Shown piece after piece: positions 23,711-37,587 of a stretch of DNA of 64,000 bases. The position numbers were made by a program, and so were the translations under genes. Below the pieces are notes generated by a model. It did not search any database. It was given only the letters and a program-made list of their open reading frames with translations, and was not told the origin of the DNA. The stretch comes from Scleromitrula shiraiana (taxonomy: Eukaryota; Ascomycota; Leotiomycetes; Helotiales; Sclerotiniaceae): contig JABELC010000007.1 in NCBI GenBank assembly GCA_028455995.1, positions 1,661,001 to 1,725,000 on the forward strand, written 5' to 3'. The first letter of the stretch is position 1, and the number at the start of each line of letters is the position of its first letter.

Positions 23711-24396
23711 GGTTAAAAGTATCTATAATCTTTTTTGATATAAACAAACCATTTGATTATATAATAAAAAATTAATTATTAAATAATTTAAAGAATTTAA
23801 ATTTTTTAGTAAATTTAACAATATAAATAGAATCGTTTTTAAAAAATTGAAAATTAAAATTTGTATTTGATAAATAATTCAAGAAGATTGATTAAATTAA
23901 TATAAACTATTAGAAAATAATTTCATTTTTTTTGAAATTCTTATAGAGAATTTTCATTAATATTGTAAAATAAAAACTTTATTCTATATTAATAATATAG
24001 CTTTTATAATCTTTTTTTTATTCTTTAAAAAAAAAGATTATTCTAAAAAGAAAATCGCTACATTATATCAAAACAATTATTAATATAATATAATTTAATA
24101 TTATTAAAATCAAGTTAAATTATTTTATTAAAAATAAAAAAACTAAATCATATATTCTAATTTTGAATTAAAAATTTTCATAATTAAACAATTTGATTTG
24201 TTAGTTAAATATGTAATTTAATTTGAATTTAATTTTTAAAGAATATATAAATATATATATTAAAAAAATAAAATTAATATTTTATGATATAATTAGATTT
24301 TTAAATATAATAATTATAAAAAGTCTAAAAATAATTATTATTTATTAAATTGTTATAGTAGTTTTACAATTTAAGATTATAAATTTTTTGGGGGGT
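23690..24396 (+). pseudogene. Second copy of the Gypsy gag-like tail
   Basis: Aligns with 15960-16620 base for base over several hundred positions. On + it contains 'NLNFLVNLTI*IESFL' near 23795, which has the spacing of the L-x-x-L-V-x-L-x-I-x-I-D block of Gypsy Gag. The copy at 16041 shows the same block with different substitutions, as expected for two copies mutated independently. It ends at a G-run (24391-24396) that may be a polypurine tract before the repeat unit that follows. Weak protein evidence, stronger repeat evidence. Confidence 0.35.
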
Positions 24397-24599
24397 TGTT
24401 TAGATAGTTTTTATATTAATTATAAAAGTTAAAGTACATTTCTTTCTTCTTGAAATTAAATTAAATTTCAATATTGAGAAATATAGTATTTAAACATTCA
24501 ATCTTTGAAATTAAATTTTTATTAATGAAATTATAATAAATGATAAAGAAATTTTATTTGATAAAATAAAATTATTAAAAAATAAATTTTAATCATAAT

Positions 24600-24890
24600 A
24601 TTTTAAAATAGTTTTTGAGAAATTTTATTTTTATTAATATCTTTCGAATTAATTTATTAACTTTATTTTGTTTAATTAATAAAGTATCGATTATTAATCT
24701 TTGTATAAAATTCTTTTTTTAAATATATTTATATTCATAAATAAAATTAAAGAAAGTTTGGTTAATATTAATGATATTTTATGACATTATAATTTAAAAT
24801 TACATAATATTAAATACTATAATTTAGAATGATTAAAGATTATATATAATATTAGATTAAAAAAAGGTATTTATATATATTAATACGGAT
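24600..24890 (+). repeat. Repeat unit D, copy 3, left part
   Basis: Aligns with the first 200-300 bp of D1 (from 16700), including 'aaatatatttatattcataaataaaatt'-like sequence near 24720. It stops at 24890 where a Copia LTR begins, and the unit resumes at 30687. The two parts together make one D copy split by a nested element. Confidence 0.5.
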
Positions 24891-25053
24891 TGATTAAGTA
24901 TGCACTATACATTATATGCTAGTCAATATTATATAATATTAAAGAGTTATATAATTCTTTGATTTATATAATCTATTTTAGATTTAGAAATAATTATTAT
25001 ATTATTATAAAGATCTTTTTTTATATAATATATTTCTTTTTGAAATATATTTA
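24891..25053 (+). repeat. LTR of Copia family 2, 5' copy
   Basis: A 163-bp direct repeat of 30518-30686. It begins TGATTAAGTATGCAC, against TAATTAAATATAGAT in the partner, and ends TATATTTA where the partner has CATATCCA. The TG...CA ends are recovered by combining the two copies. The sequence differs from the family 1 LTR. I could not find a clean 5-bp target duplication. Confidence 0.65.
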
Positions 25054-28000
25054 ATATTAGTTAATAATTATAAATTAGATCAAGAATTTGTTTTTATTAT
25101 TAAAATAAAATAAAAATATTTCAATTTTTAAGATTGATATTAAATTAATTTAGTTTTTTAAAAGTAATTATTTTATAAATTATTATATTAAAATAAAAAA
25201 AAGATTTAAATTTTATTGATATTCAATTTTTTAACAATAATTAAGATAGTTTTTAAATATTAAAAATTAAATTTAAAAAAGTATTTAAAAGTTTTGAATA
25301 TATAAATAATAAATATATCATTATTATATTTAATATATATATTTATTTAAATTAAATATTTTGAATTAAATAGTTAATCTATATATTTTTTATATTTGTA
25401 AATTAGTTTAATTATTTATTGATTTAATTTTATAATTATAATGATATATTTTTATATATTTAAAACTATTACAATTTTGAAATTTGAAAATGTATATATA
25501 TATAAAAATAATTTCAATTTGAATATAATAAAAATATCTATAAATCCATATCTTTGTTTAATTTATTATTTTATTTTTAATGAAGGTTACTTTTTATTTA
25601 TTTATAATAAATTTTTATTAGAAACCAAAATATAATACTTTTATTAATTTATAATTGAATTAACATTTAAAATTATATAATATTAAATATTCTTAATCAA
25701 AATTTAAATAATATAAAAAACAATATGACTTTTATAAATACATTTAGTATAAATATTGAATTCTATTATTTATATAAAATAAAAATAAAATTAGAATTAC
25801 TACAAATAAATATAATTTATAGGTTTATATTCGTTAAAATTAAGAATAAATTTGAAAAAATATATTTTTATCTATTTTTTATTATATAATTGTTATTAAG
25901 ATTTTTAATAATAAATACATTAAAATAACAATAAAATTGATCAATGAAATTTAATTATAAATTAAATTAAATTGTATTTTAAAATAAATATAATAGATAA
26001 AAAATTTATAATTTTAAAAAATTTAATTTTTAGTTAAAACATGAAATTAAATTATATATATTACAAAGTTTTTGATATTTAAAAAATAAAGATTTATAAA
26101 ATTGAATAAAATATTATATTAAAATTAAATAATGATTAATATAAAAACATATGGAAAGTATTTTATAATAATAATATATATATAAAAAATTTATATTTAT
26201 AATATAAATATTATATAAAGTTATATATTAAATGTGTTCTTTGAACTAAATATATTAATAATCTAAAAATATATACAAAAATAGATTAATTAAAATTATA
26301 TTAAAAAGGTTATAGTTTTAAATTGATATATAAAAATTATAATAAAATAAAGAATTATCAAAAAAAATTATATTTATATTTATATAAAATGTTTAATTAT
26401 TATAAAGAATATATTATATACTAAATTTATATTAATGTTTTATTTTTAACTATATTATGAACATATTAATTATAATATTTGAATTTATTAAAAATTAAAA
26501 ATTAATAAAATTAAAAATAACAATAATAATCATATAAATATTATAATAAATTTTAGAAAAATGAAAACTATCTAATTTAAAAAACCTCTTTTTAATATTT
26601 TGATTTATTTTATTATTAATTAATATATTATATTTATAGATATATGAATATTAATAAAGAAATTATATTTTGAATGATTATATTTTTAAAACTTGAAAAA
26701 AAATATATATATATTAATTTGTAAAAGTATATAGTAGTTTTAATTATAATATTATATTATAATTATTATGAAATAATTAAATAAATAATTAAATAAATAA
26801 TTATTATTTAATAATATTATAAGTTTAATATTAAATCAATTTAATAAAGATATCTAAAACTAATATGGAATATCATAACAAAAATAATAGTTTAAATTTA
26901 AAATTTAAAATTTATAAATGTATATTAAAATATATAAAGATTCTAAAAGACGCTTATTATAATTATATCTTTTATTATATTAAAAAAAAGTTTTATACGT
27001 TATTATATTAATATTATAATTGTGTTAATAATTATAAAAAAATTGATCAAAAGATTTAAATCAAAATATTTAAATAAATAAATTAAATTAAACTTCAAAA
27101 ATATTATTATAAATAGTTAAAAAATATACATAGTTCAATATTTAGATTTATTTATTATTAGAATTTACAAATTGAATCAAAATTTATAAATTATATTAAA
27201 TATTATTAAATGATTTATAATTATTATATTTTTTATAAGAAAGAGTGTTTATATTATATTAATAAATTAGACAATATATTTAAATATATTATATATTTAT
27301 TAGAAATATTATTGATTTTATTTATAAATTTAACGATATTATGAAAATTTAGATTAAATTAACAAAATAAAAAATAAATCAATATTATTATTATAGAATA
27401 TATAGAAATAATGGTTATAAAGAAAATCGATTATAGAATTATAGATAATATTTAAATAAATAAATTAATTAGAATTATAATAATAAGAAATAATTGAAAT
27501 GTTTAATAGAAAATAATAATAAAAGATCATGTATAAAAAAATACTAAATATATAACAAAGAATTATTTTAGTACAAAATATTTAGAAATAAATTAAAATA
27601 AAATTTAATATAAATGTAAAAAAGAAATCAACAAAAATAAACTATATTTATATAAATAATTCTTTATTTATTATAAAAATAAAAACAATAAAGATAACAA
27701 TATTAATATCAATAATAATAAAATATTTAAATATTAAAATATATAAGATATTTTATATTTTGATCAAATTTAATAATATATAATAAATGTAATATAAATG
27801 TATTCTAAATATCATAATTGATATAAAAATAATAATAATATTTATTATTAAAATAAAGTAATTTAAAATATTTTGAATATTAATCAATTTATTTATTAAT
27901 TATATAAAGTTGAATTAATATAAATTATTTTTAACAAAACAAATATAAAAAGATCGATTAAATTAATTTAAGTATAATTATTTATAGATTTAATTAAATT

Positions 28001-30517
28001 TTATATTATTAAAATAAATATTTTATTTTTATTTTATTCAAAAAATATAAATAAATCTAATATTTTTTTCAATAGTATTTATAATTAAATAATATAAAAT
28101 AATATAAAATAATATAAAAAATATTCCTTTTTATATAAAGATATATATATATATATTTTTAAATAAATCCATTATAAAAATATTGATAAAAACAAAATTG
28201 ATAAATTTATAAGATATTATAAATAACATTAATATTATAATAAATTATTTAATAAATTCCAATTTAAAATTAATAAAAATGAAAATAATGATGTATAATT
28301 TAATTAGATAATTATTATTAATATTATGTATATTAACAAAAATGTTATTTCACATATATTGATTAAAATCATATAATATGAAATAATAATATAATTAAAT
28401 AATATATTTATAAAGAATATTTAGAATCATATCAAATTTAATCAAATCAATATTTATATAGAACTATTGAATCTATAACTATTAATATAAAAATATAATT
28501 TATAATAGAAAAGTTTAAAAAATATATTTATATAATATTAGTTAATATAAAGATTTTATTTATAAGATTATATTAATCCTTTAGGAAAATAGAATAATAT
28601 TATAAAATTATATAATAAATATATAAAATAATTTATATTGAATTTTATAATATAGATTTTATAAAAAAATAGTTTTCATAAATAATAATAAAAATAATTA
28701 ATAATTTTATAAAATCAAATAAATTCAATATTAATATGATTAATATTTGAATAAAAAGATTAATTTTATATATAAAAATTATAATAAGTTATATATTTAG
28801 TTTATATAAAATCAATATTACTATTAAAAAATATTGTATAATAAAATAATTAAAGATATTTTTTGATAATATAATAAACCTTTTATATTTATGATATATA
28901 ATTTATTATTTAATTTAAAAATATAAATATAAAAAAAAGATATATAAATTACAAAAAGCAATCAAATAAAATTTGATAAATTAAAATCAACAAAAAATAA
29001 AGATTATAAAATCAATATTAACAAACATAATATAAATCTTGAACCAATTTTAATATAATCTTAATATAAAAAATTAAAAAAATCTATTATTATTAATATA
29101 AAAATTTAATATAAATAAATTTTAATAAATCAAATTTATATAGATTAAATCTAAGTTTCTAAATATTATTGTATTAATAATTGAATTTATTGAATAAAAC
29201 AAAGAAAGTTAAAAAAAAGTATAAACAATAAACAAAAAGTATTTTTATTTATAATAACTTAATTTTATTAATATATTTAAAAAAATACATAATAATATAT
29301 ATAATTAAAATTATATATCAAAAATAAAAATTTTAAAAAAATATTTATAAATATAACTATATTTATATAAAATAGATTTAGTATATTTATATAAATAAAT
29401 ATGAAGATTTTTATAAAAATATTAAATATAAATATTATTATAAATTATAATATATTTAAAATATTATAAAAGAAAAATTAAAGAAATTCATTAAAATAAT
29501 AATAATATGAAAAAAAAAACTAAATTTCTTCATAAAAAATAAAAATAACTTATTAAAATATACTTTTATAAATTTAACAAAAAATTAATAATATTAAAAA
29601 ATAAAATTATTATAATAAATCATAAAGAATTTGAAAATAAATATATATAGTATATATAACAAAATTAAAAAAAAATTATAAAAGAATAATGTATTGTATA
29701 ATGTATTTATAAAATATATATTATTATATATTATGAATTTAAAATAGTATGTAGTTTATTTCATGTACTAGCAGTATAAAATATTGATTTAATTAAAATT
29801 AATATAAAAATATTAATTAAATATATTATTTAGTAAAGAATTATTAAAACTATTTATATTTATAGATATAGTTTATACAAGTAATTTAAATTTTGTATTT
29901 TAAATAAATTATATTATTATATTAATAAATAAAATAAAAAAAGAAAATATTATATATTAAATCTTAATTAAATATAAATATATAATTTCAATAATATTAA
30001 TCTTAAAATTATATATATTAATATTTAATCTTAATATAATAATAATTATTAAAAACATAATTAACAAAATATTTGATAATTATATTTTATTATTAATTAT
30101 ATATATAAATTTTTATTTATTATATTAATTATTAATAAAATTTAGTATAATAATTCAAAGTAGTTAATAATCAATATAATGATATTACATTAATTTTATT
30201 AATTTTATTAATATTAAAAACTTATAAAAATAATATATTATAATTAAAATGATAATAAAAAAAACATCTATAAAAAAAAGATATTGTAATTAAAATAATA
30301 ATAAAAATCATAAACTATCTAATCAAAATATAATTATTCTAATTCAAAATTATTTTTAATATTAGAAATTCTTTAAAAAAAAACTTTATAATAAAAAAAT
30401 TAAAAAAAGTTTATTTTAATTTTATATATAAAATTATAAAAAATTGACTTTACGAATAATTTTTTTTATATATACATAATAATCATTGATAAAAAAACTG
30501 TTGATATTAATAAAAAT
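25054..30517 (+). mobile_element. Copia family 2 element, internal region (RIP-degraded)
   Basis: About 5.5 kb between two direct LTRs. Its right half aligns at a distance with the family 1 internal region: the RNase H stretch at 29545-30330 parallels 6180-6900. The RT proper (equivalent of 5500-6100) is largely missing between about 29330 and 29500. The left half is heavily mutated, with no motif I can place firmly. It is inserted within repeat unit D3, so it is younger than that unit. The frame of 64 codons near 25441 is AT noise and not a gene. Confidence 0.65.
29500..30330 (+). pseudogene. Copia family 2 RNase H and RT tail remnant
   Basis: On +, 'KKKTKFLHKK' near 29510 matches the 'LKKAKFL' segment after the RT palm. 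'FYKFNKKLI' follows, like the L-K-F-N-G block. Near 29850-29905 'LFIFIDIVYTSNLNF' matches the V-F-T-D-A-x-x-A-S-N-x-D-x start of Copia RNase H; the first catalytic Asp is kept and Ala has become Val, a C-to-T change. Then 'KNIINKIFDNYILLL' parallels copy 1. Stops throughout. Confidence 0.6.
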
Positions 30518-30686
30518 TAATTAAATATAGATCATATATTATACATGAATTAATATTATATAACATTCAAAAATTATATAATTTTTTAATTTATACAACC
30601 TATTTTGAACATATAAATAATTATTATATCATTATAAAGATTCTTTTTTTTACATGATACATTTCATCTTCCCGCAAGCATATCCA
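30518..30686 (+). repeat. LTR of Copia family 2, 3' copy
   Basis: Direct repeat of 24891-25053, 169 bp. The last 40 bp are less mutated ('tacatttcatcttcccgcaa' and 'catatcca'), which helps define the end. Directly after it repeat unit D3 resumes. Confidence 0.65.
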
Positions 30687-31637
30687 ATAATATAATTAAA
30701 ATATCAAATTGAAGTGCTAAATTAAAAATTAAAAATTTATAAAGATAAATATGTTTGAATAATCAAATTACATTATTCAAATTAATTTTTTTTTAAATAA
30801 TTTTAAATAACATTAATAAATCAAACTCGTAAAAATAATAAAATAAATCAAAATATGTAAAATTAAAATTTTATTTTATTAAACTTTGAATTATATTAAT
30901 ACTATAAATTATGAACAATTGAGAAATTTATTGAATTGATTATATAATAATATTTGAATTTAGATGTAATTTATTTTATTATCATTAATATCAAAGCCAA
31001 TTAATTTAATTAATATAAAAAGAATAAATATTAAAAATCAAAAAAATAATTTATAATAAAATATTTGATTACAAAATTAGAAAGAAAAAACTTTTTATTT
31101 AAAACTTTAAAATAAAAAATTAGCAATATATTATTTTAATTGAAACTGTAATATAAATATATTAAATTATATCTATTTAAATTCAAATATATTTGAAATA
31201 AATATTACATATACAAAATATTTTTTAAAATATTTATTATTAAAATATAGAAAATATTTAAAAACTTAAAAAGAATGAAATGATTTTAAAAAATATAAAG
31301 GTTCAATTAAAAAAGAAAATATAATATTCTTTTTGTATAAAGATGAAAAAAATAGAATATATTATAAAATATATTTCTAAAACAAAAATAATTGTCAAAT
31401 TATAATATTTCAAAAAAAGATTAATATAATAAATAAAACAAAAGAAAAGTTATTTTAAAGAAAAAAAATATAAAAAATTCAAATAAAAAAAATACAATAA
31501 TTAATTAATTATTTATTTTAAAATTAAACTTTCAATTTTTCTTTAGGATATATTGATTATAAAACTACGAATTTTAAATCATCAAGATATTAAGCCTTAA
31601 TAATCTTATATTATTAATAATTGAAATAGGACTTTAA
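30687..31637 (+). repeat. Repeat unit D, copy 3, right part
   Basis: Continues the D copy interrupted at 24890. It aligns with D1 from about 16950 to 17896, ending in the shared 'aagccttaataatcttatat' and 'actttaaccc' block. Beyond it the sequence is unrelated to what follows D1 or D2. Confidence 0.55.
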
Positions 31638-32215
31638 CCCAAAAGAAAAGTAATAATTAGATATTAAATAAATATGACATAAATAAATAATAACTAATGA
31701 CAAAACTTTTATTGATTTTTAATAATAAAATCAAAAGCATTTCAATACTTGAAGATATATTATAATTTTACTTTTCTAAAAATTAATTTTATATATCTTT
31801 TAATTATTTTTTTAAATATTTTGTCAAATTATTAGATATTATTTATTATTTATAATATACAATATAACTAGTACTTGATAAATCTATTCACAATAATAAT
31901 ATAAAATAATAAATTTTCAATTTTTTAATTATCTCTTTTTCGATTCATAAATTTGAAAATTATCAAATAAATTTTGAAAAATAATGTTGACTTTTAACCA
32001 ATATTTAAAATCTTAAATATCTTAAAAGTCTTTTATAATAACTATGATTTTCAATTCAAAATATAAAATAGACTTTTTTTTAAATGAATTTCTTTAACTT
32101 TATATATTTTATTATATTTTTTTAATTCATTTACAAATTTACTTTTATATATATTTTTTGTGATTTTTTTTATTTATTTATAAATATTTTAAATTTTAAT
32201 AAAATTATATATATA
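31638..32215. other. AT-rich spacer
   Basis: I see no gene, LTR or motif in it. It follows the shared end of unit D3. Confidence 0.5.
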
Positions 32216-33719
32216 TGTTCGTATGACTCCGGGGGGGTGGAATGGTACAATATGGGTGCATTTCTTGTACAGTACTAGGCAACTTATATTTAAGCGAGCT
32301 CAAAATCATCCTAATCTATTATCGTAACACTATTCTTTTGAATTTAATTAAAACTCAATTAATACTTTTAATAAAATAAAGAGTTTATAATTCAATTTAT
32401 AATATAATATAAATTTTATAATAATAATATTATAATGAAATTTAATATTTTATATATTATTTTTATATAATTATATCAATCTTAATTTTATTAAATATAT
32501 TAAAATATAAATTTTTGAATAAAGAATCATTTAATATACTTTATATTATTTATAAATGAGATTTTAAATATTATTGATTATATTTTATTTGATTTTTTAT
32601 ATATTCAAACTTTAAGAATATTTTTATAATTTTCATTTTAAAATAATATCAAATATATTTAATAAAGTTAAAATATATAAATATATTATTTTATTGTAGT
32701 TGATATTTTAGATTTAATCATTTAAACATAAATTCAATTTTTATATTAAATATTTTAAAATATAAATTTATATTATATCTATATCTTTTTAACTTAAGAG
32801 TCTAATTGATTATATATAAATTTATATTATATCTATATTTTTTTAACTTAAGAGTCTGATTGATTATGTATAAATTTATATATTTAATATTTTAAAAATA
32901 TTTTTAAATTATAGTTTTTATAATTTTATATATATTATAAATTTATATTATTTTAAAATTATATATTTTATTTAAAATATAAAATATCTGTTTTTATTAA
33001 TTATTCTATTTTTATTTGATAAAATATTTAATCTTTTAATAAATCAATTTCTATTTTTTTATAATCTATCTTTTTTACTTTAAATATTATTTAAATTATT
33101 TAAATATATATTTTAATATAAATTTTAACTTTTTTTAATTTTTTAATTAAATATTCTATATCCTTTTAAAATCTTTTCAATAATGATAATCAAATATTAT
33201 ATTTTATATATATTAATTATCGTTTAATAAATTGTTTTTAAACATAATTCTAGAAAATATATAATAAAATATTTATTTTAATTAATATATAATTTTTATT
33301 AAAAAGTTTAAAATAAAAATTCTTTTTCATTATATAATTTATGTTATTATATGATATATTAAATTATATTTTTATTTAAATTAAGATTCTTAGCGATTCT
33401 ATATAAATTAGCCTTTTATTTTATTTTATTAACAATTTTGTTATATTAATATAAATTAAAATGCTGTTCTTTAACTTTATTATCATTAATTAAACATAAA
33501 GAAATGCATATTAGAAACATTGTAATTCATATAAAAAGATATAATCGAGGTTCGACACGTTAAAAACACGTCTTTTTAAAATTCGCTTAAATATGAGTTA
33601 TGGGTCACTGTATTATATTAATCTGTTCGAGGAGATCAAGAAAGATGTTGTACGCCGTCGAGAGTATATATATCCTCAATGGGCACGTCATATAAGGTCA
33701 CGTGTTGACTATACAAACA
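32216..33719 (-). repeat. Copia family 1 solo LTR split by a mariner-type element
   Basis: The two halves, 32216-32269 and 33611-33719, join into one LTR that aligns with 56581-56740. It starts TGTTCGTATGACTCCGG and ends GACTATACAAACA. After removal of the insertion and one TA, the length is 161 bp. Flanks 'atata' and 'atcca' agree at three of five bases, so a target duplication is possible but not clear. Both halves are GC-rich, so this LTR was hardly mutated. Strand is given relative to the coding orientation of the tandem array at the left of the window. Confidence 0.85.
32270..33610 (-). mobile_element. Tc1/mariner-pogo type DNA transposon, degraded
   Basis: A 1341-bp insertion bounded by TA on each side (32268-32269 and 33611-33612) inside a solo LTR. 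The left end is CAGTACTAGGCAACTTATAT and the inverted right end CAGTGACCCATAACTCATAT; 19 of the first 27 positions match, including a shared TTTAAGCG just inside. CAGT ends plus TA duplication are typical of the Tc1/mariner superfamily. The inside is heavily AT-converted while the ends are not. On -, near 33365-33470, 'KANLYRIAKNLNLNKNII' resembles a psq-type helix-turn-helix, as in pogo/Fot1 transposases, but no DDE catalytic core was found. The superfamily is well supported; the pogo assignment is weak. Confidence 0.75.
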
Positions 33720-34157
33720 ATCCATTAATTTCGATATTTATAATATATAATTATTAGAAACTTTATTAAAATACTATATTATACTTTCTCAGTAAATTAT
33801 TTATTTTTTATTTTAATTTCACTTTTTTAAAAGATCTTTTTATATTTATACCTTTTTATGAATATTATAATAGTTTTCCATATATTCTGAATTTTACTTT
33901 TATTTTTATTCCAATGAAAAAATAATTTATATCAAAATCAAAGTTTTTTTTATATTTATAATATATACTATATCTTATACAGAATAATAATATTCAATAT
34001 AAATTTATTATTATTATTAATTAATCTTTTCAAAATAATGAATTTTACATTAGAATTCTTCTAAAATTTATAAAATACATAATTATTATTTCAAAAATAT
34101 CGATTACATATTTATTTTCAAAACGAATAATATAAATTATAACTTTTTATGATTATA
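33720..34157. other. AT-rich spacer between the split solo LTR and a fold-back element
   Basis: No gene or repeat recognised. Confidence 0.5.
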
Positions 34158-34698
34158 CTCAGTCAAATTAAAATTGAAGCATGCGCAAAATAAGCGAATC
34201 GCTTCAAAATTAACGATTTTGTATAAATTACCTCTTGTACTAATGTAAATAAATTATTTAATTATAAATAAAATTATTTAAAATTATAAATATAAAATAT
34301 TTTTAATATATATAATATTTATATTAAATAAAAGTCTTTTTTCTATATATTTTTATATATTTTTATATATTTTTATATATTTTTATATATTTTTATATAT
34401 TTTTATTATTTTCTAATATAATAATTTATTTGATTTAAATTAACGTAAAATTATAATATTTTTATATGATTTTTACTTTATATTAAATTAAATATTATAA
34501 ATTTTGAAATCATTATTTAATCTTTAAATTTTAATAATCAATATTTTAATATAAAAATAATTTTTATTCAATATTTTCAATAATTCTATAAATAATTGAT
34601 CGATTTATTTATATCGATGTAAAAGGTGTTTTGTATAAAATCGATGATTTTAAGGGTTTTTAGCAATTGGCACATGCTTCAATTTTAATTTAATCGAG
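34158..34698 (+). mobile_element. Fold-back element, copy 2 (internally deleted)
   Basis: A shortened copy of 541 bp, flanked by TA. Ends CTCAGTCAAATT and AATTTAATCGAG. The tip with AAAATAAGCGAATCGC is on the left, so it lies in the same orientation as copy 1. About 430 bp from one arm and the centre are missing compared with the 977-bp copies. A 12-bp tandem array at 34343-34410 sits near the deletion. Confidence 0.8.
34343..34410. repeat. 12-bp tandem array (TATATATTTTTA), about five units
   Basis: Perfect repeats inside fold-back copy 2. The full-length copies have a single related run at the same place (for example near 12838-12850), so the array expanded locally. Confidence 0.85.
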
Positions 34699-37587
34699 TA
34701 TATATATATAAATTGCGTTTCTCTATTAAACCTAGCGCAATAATCTTGTTGAAAACTTTTTTTAAAATTATACTTTTTAACATTTTATATTTTAACATTT
34801 TTGTTTTTTTATTTTTAGAATATAATTTTTATTTGTTTTTTATATCTTTTAAATATAATTGTAATTAATGATTTTATTATATTATTTATTATTATTTTAT
34901 TTATTAAAATATTTATGATATTTCCTTTCTTTTAGCAAAATCTATAATAAAATAATGATAAATATCAATATGTTTTGTTTTTTTGTTTTAATATAGATTC
35001 TTTATTAATACTGTAATTCTTCAATCATTGTTTTTTTTAAATATTTTGTTTATATTCTTTTCTTTTTAATATAATACAATATATTAATATGATATAATAA
35101 TTATATAATTTATGAATTTTGTTTAATTCATATTATAATTATGATATATTTTCTCTTTCTAGAAAATATAGAAACAGCTTTTTATTTTTATAAAGACTAT
35201 AAAATTAATTTACTATAAAATATTATAATGTTTTTAAAAATGTTTTTTTAATTAATTTTATTATTAGTTTAATTTGAATTTATTCAAAGAATTATTATAT
35301 TATAATATTTTTTATTGAGATTATACATTAACTTTTCAAACATTATTAATTATATTTATTTTATTATATTTTTAATCATTAATTTATAATATATAATTAA
35401 ATTGTTTATATATTTCATAAATTTTTTATAATAAAATATAAATTTGATTTATTAATTATTATAAACTTTATAAAATTATTGATTATTTATTAACAATTAT
35501 ATATGTTGATTTATATACTTTGATTAATTATTAATTTAAATATCTTATAATTAATAATAATAATTTTTATATATATATTACATGTAATTTTAAATTTATT
35601 CAATCTTATATTAAAATATGTTTTTCAATTCAATATAATAATTTTTTATTTTTGTTTTATAAAACTTATATATTCAAAGTTTATTTAATTTTTATGAAGT
35701 TTTTTATAAAAAATATAAAATTAAATTTTTTTAAAAAAAGATATAAATATATAATTCTTTTTAATATCATTAAAATATTATTAATATGTATTAATATATG
35801 TATAAATTTTTTATTATATATAAATAAATAAAAGTTCATATAACTTTATTAAAATCTTTAATTTAATATTATATCTTTAAATAATAAATTCCAATTATAA
35901 TTTAATTCTTTTGAATTATAAAATCTTTTTAAACTCCTTAAAATATATCTTTTTCTTATTATTATTTCTCTCAAAAAAATGAAAAAAATCTTTTTATAAA
36001 TATAATTTTATAAATATATTTTTAATAGTATAATATTAATATTTAAAATTGAATTTAATAATAATCATTAAAAATATCTATAATATATTTATTTATATAA
36101 TAAATATTAAAATTTTGATATGATTCTTTCTAAATATTTAATTAAATTATTTAATCATGTTGTTTATTTTTATTTTTAATATAAATATTTACTTTATTAA
36201 TATTAAATTTGTATTTTTTAATAAAATATGTTTTTTCTATATTATATTCATTATTAATAATATAATCTTTTCTATATAATAATATTTTCTTTTAATCGTT
36301 AAATATTATTTATGATTTTTAATAGAAAACAAATTAATAAATTTATTTATAAAAACAACATAAAAGAATAAATTATTCATTATTTTACTTTTTTTATTAT
36401 TATTTGATTAGTTTTTTTTAATTAATAGATTTAAAAATTAAAAAATAAGTTTTATTCTTAATTTCATATTTTCAATTTTATATATTTTATAATTGTTTTA
36501 TTATTATTATAAATTTAAATTTCAAATATAAGATATATTGTTTTTAAATAAATCTTCTTCTAATTTTATATATTTTATTATATATTTTTTATATGGTATT
36601 TAGTTTTGTTTTTATATATATATTTTTTCTAATGTAATAATTTGTTTTATTATTTAAATATATTTCATATTTTCATATAATTTTATATATATTGATTTCT
36701 TTATTTATAATAGATAATCATTAAAGATTTCATAAAAATAATATATTATGTTTTTATTAAATAATTTCTCTTTTATCTTATTTTTATTTTATTTTTATTT
36801 TTTAAATTTTTAAATTTGATTGTTTTATTATTTTTAACAGTCTTTTTATATTTAAAAATTTCTGTAAATGTTATGATGATTTTTATTGTATTTAAATTTA
36901 AAAACCATTAATATTTTTTGTAATCATAAATATATAATTCTTTATTAATTAATTGTTATTTTTATATTTTTTATTTATTTCTAAATTATATATCAATATT
37001 TATTGTTGAATATATCAAAATTAATTTAATTTATTTAAAATCTTTATATTATTATTATATAATATTATAAAACTTTTATATTTTATAATATCTATTTTAT
37101 TATTGATTTTTATTTATCCATATTATATTATATACTTATTAGATAATATAATTATCAAATAATCTTTCTCTAAAACTTAATCATAAAATTGATAAAAGAT
37201 TTTATCAAGAAAATTATTAAAATTATAAAAATATTATTTATTTGTCAATTTATAATCTTTGATATTTTTGTAAATTATTCCTTTTTTGAAAAGACTAGAT
37301 TTAATTATTTAAAATAATCATATTTTAGAACTTTAGAACTTTTTCTTTAACAAAATGTTTAAATTTAAAAATACAATGTTTCAATTCATTTATAATTAAA
37401 TATTAAATAAAGATTATAAAAATTGTTTATTTATATAAATTCTATTTTTTTATTAACCTTTGTTAATTATTTCTATCATTTCTATATATATATATATTTT
37501 TAAACTTAATATTAATTAAAATATAACTTTTTATATTACATTTTTTCACATAATAGATAAATATAATTATTTTTTTATATATATAGA
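34699..37587. other. T-rich stretch, no firm gene
   Basis: Mostly A and T with a T-rich + strand. Part of it (36400-37000) resembles 19480-20100 in the same orientation, so it may hold another gag-like remnant on -, but I could not confirm a motif. Nothing else recognised. Confidence 0.35.

Noticed and set aside
25441..25635. Small gene of 64 codons
   Set aside because: It lies in the degraded left half of a Copia family 2 element, with no motif and no conservation seen between copies.
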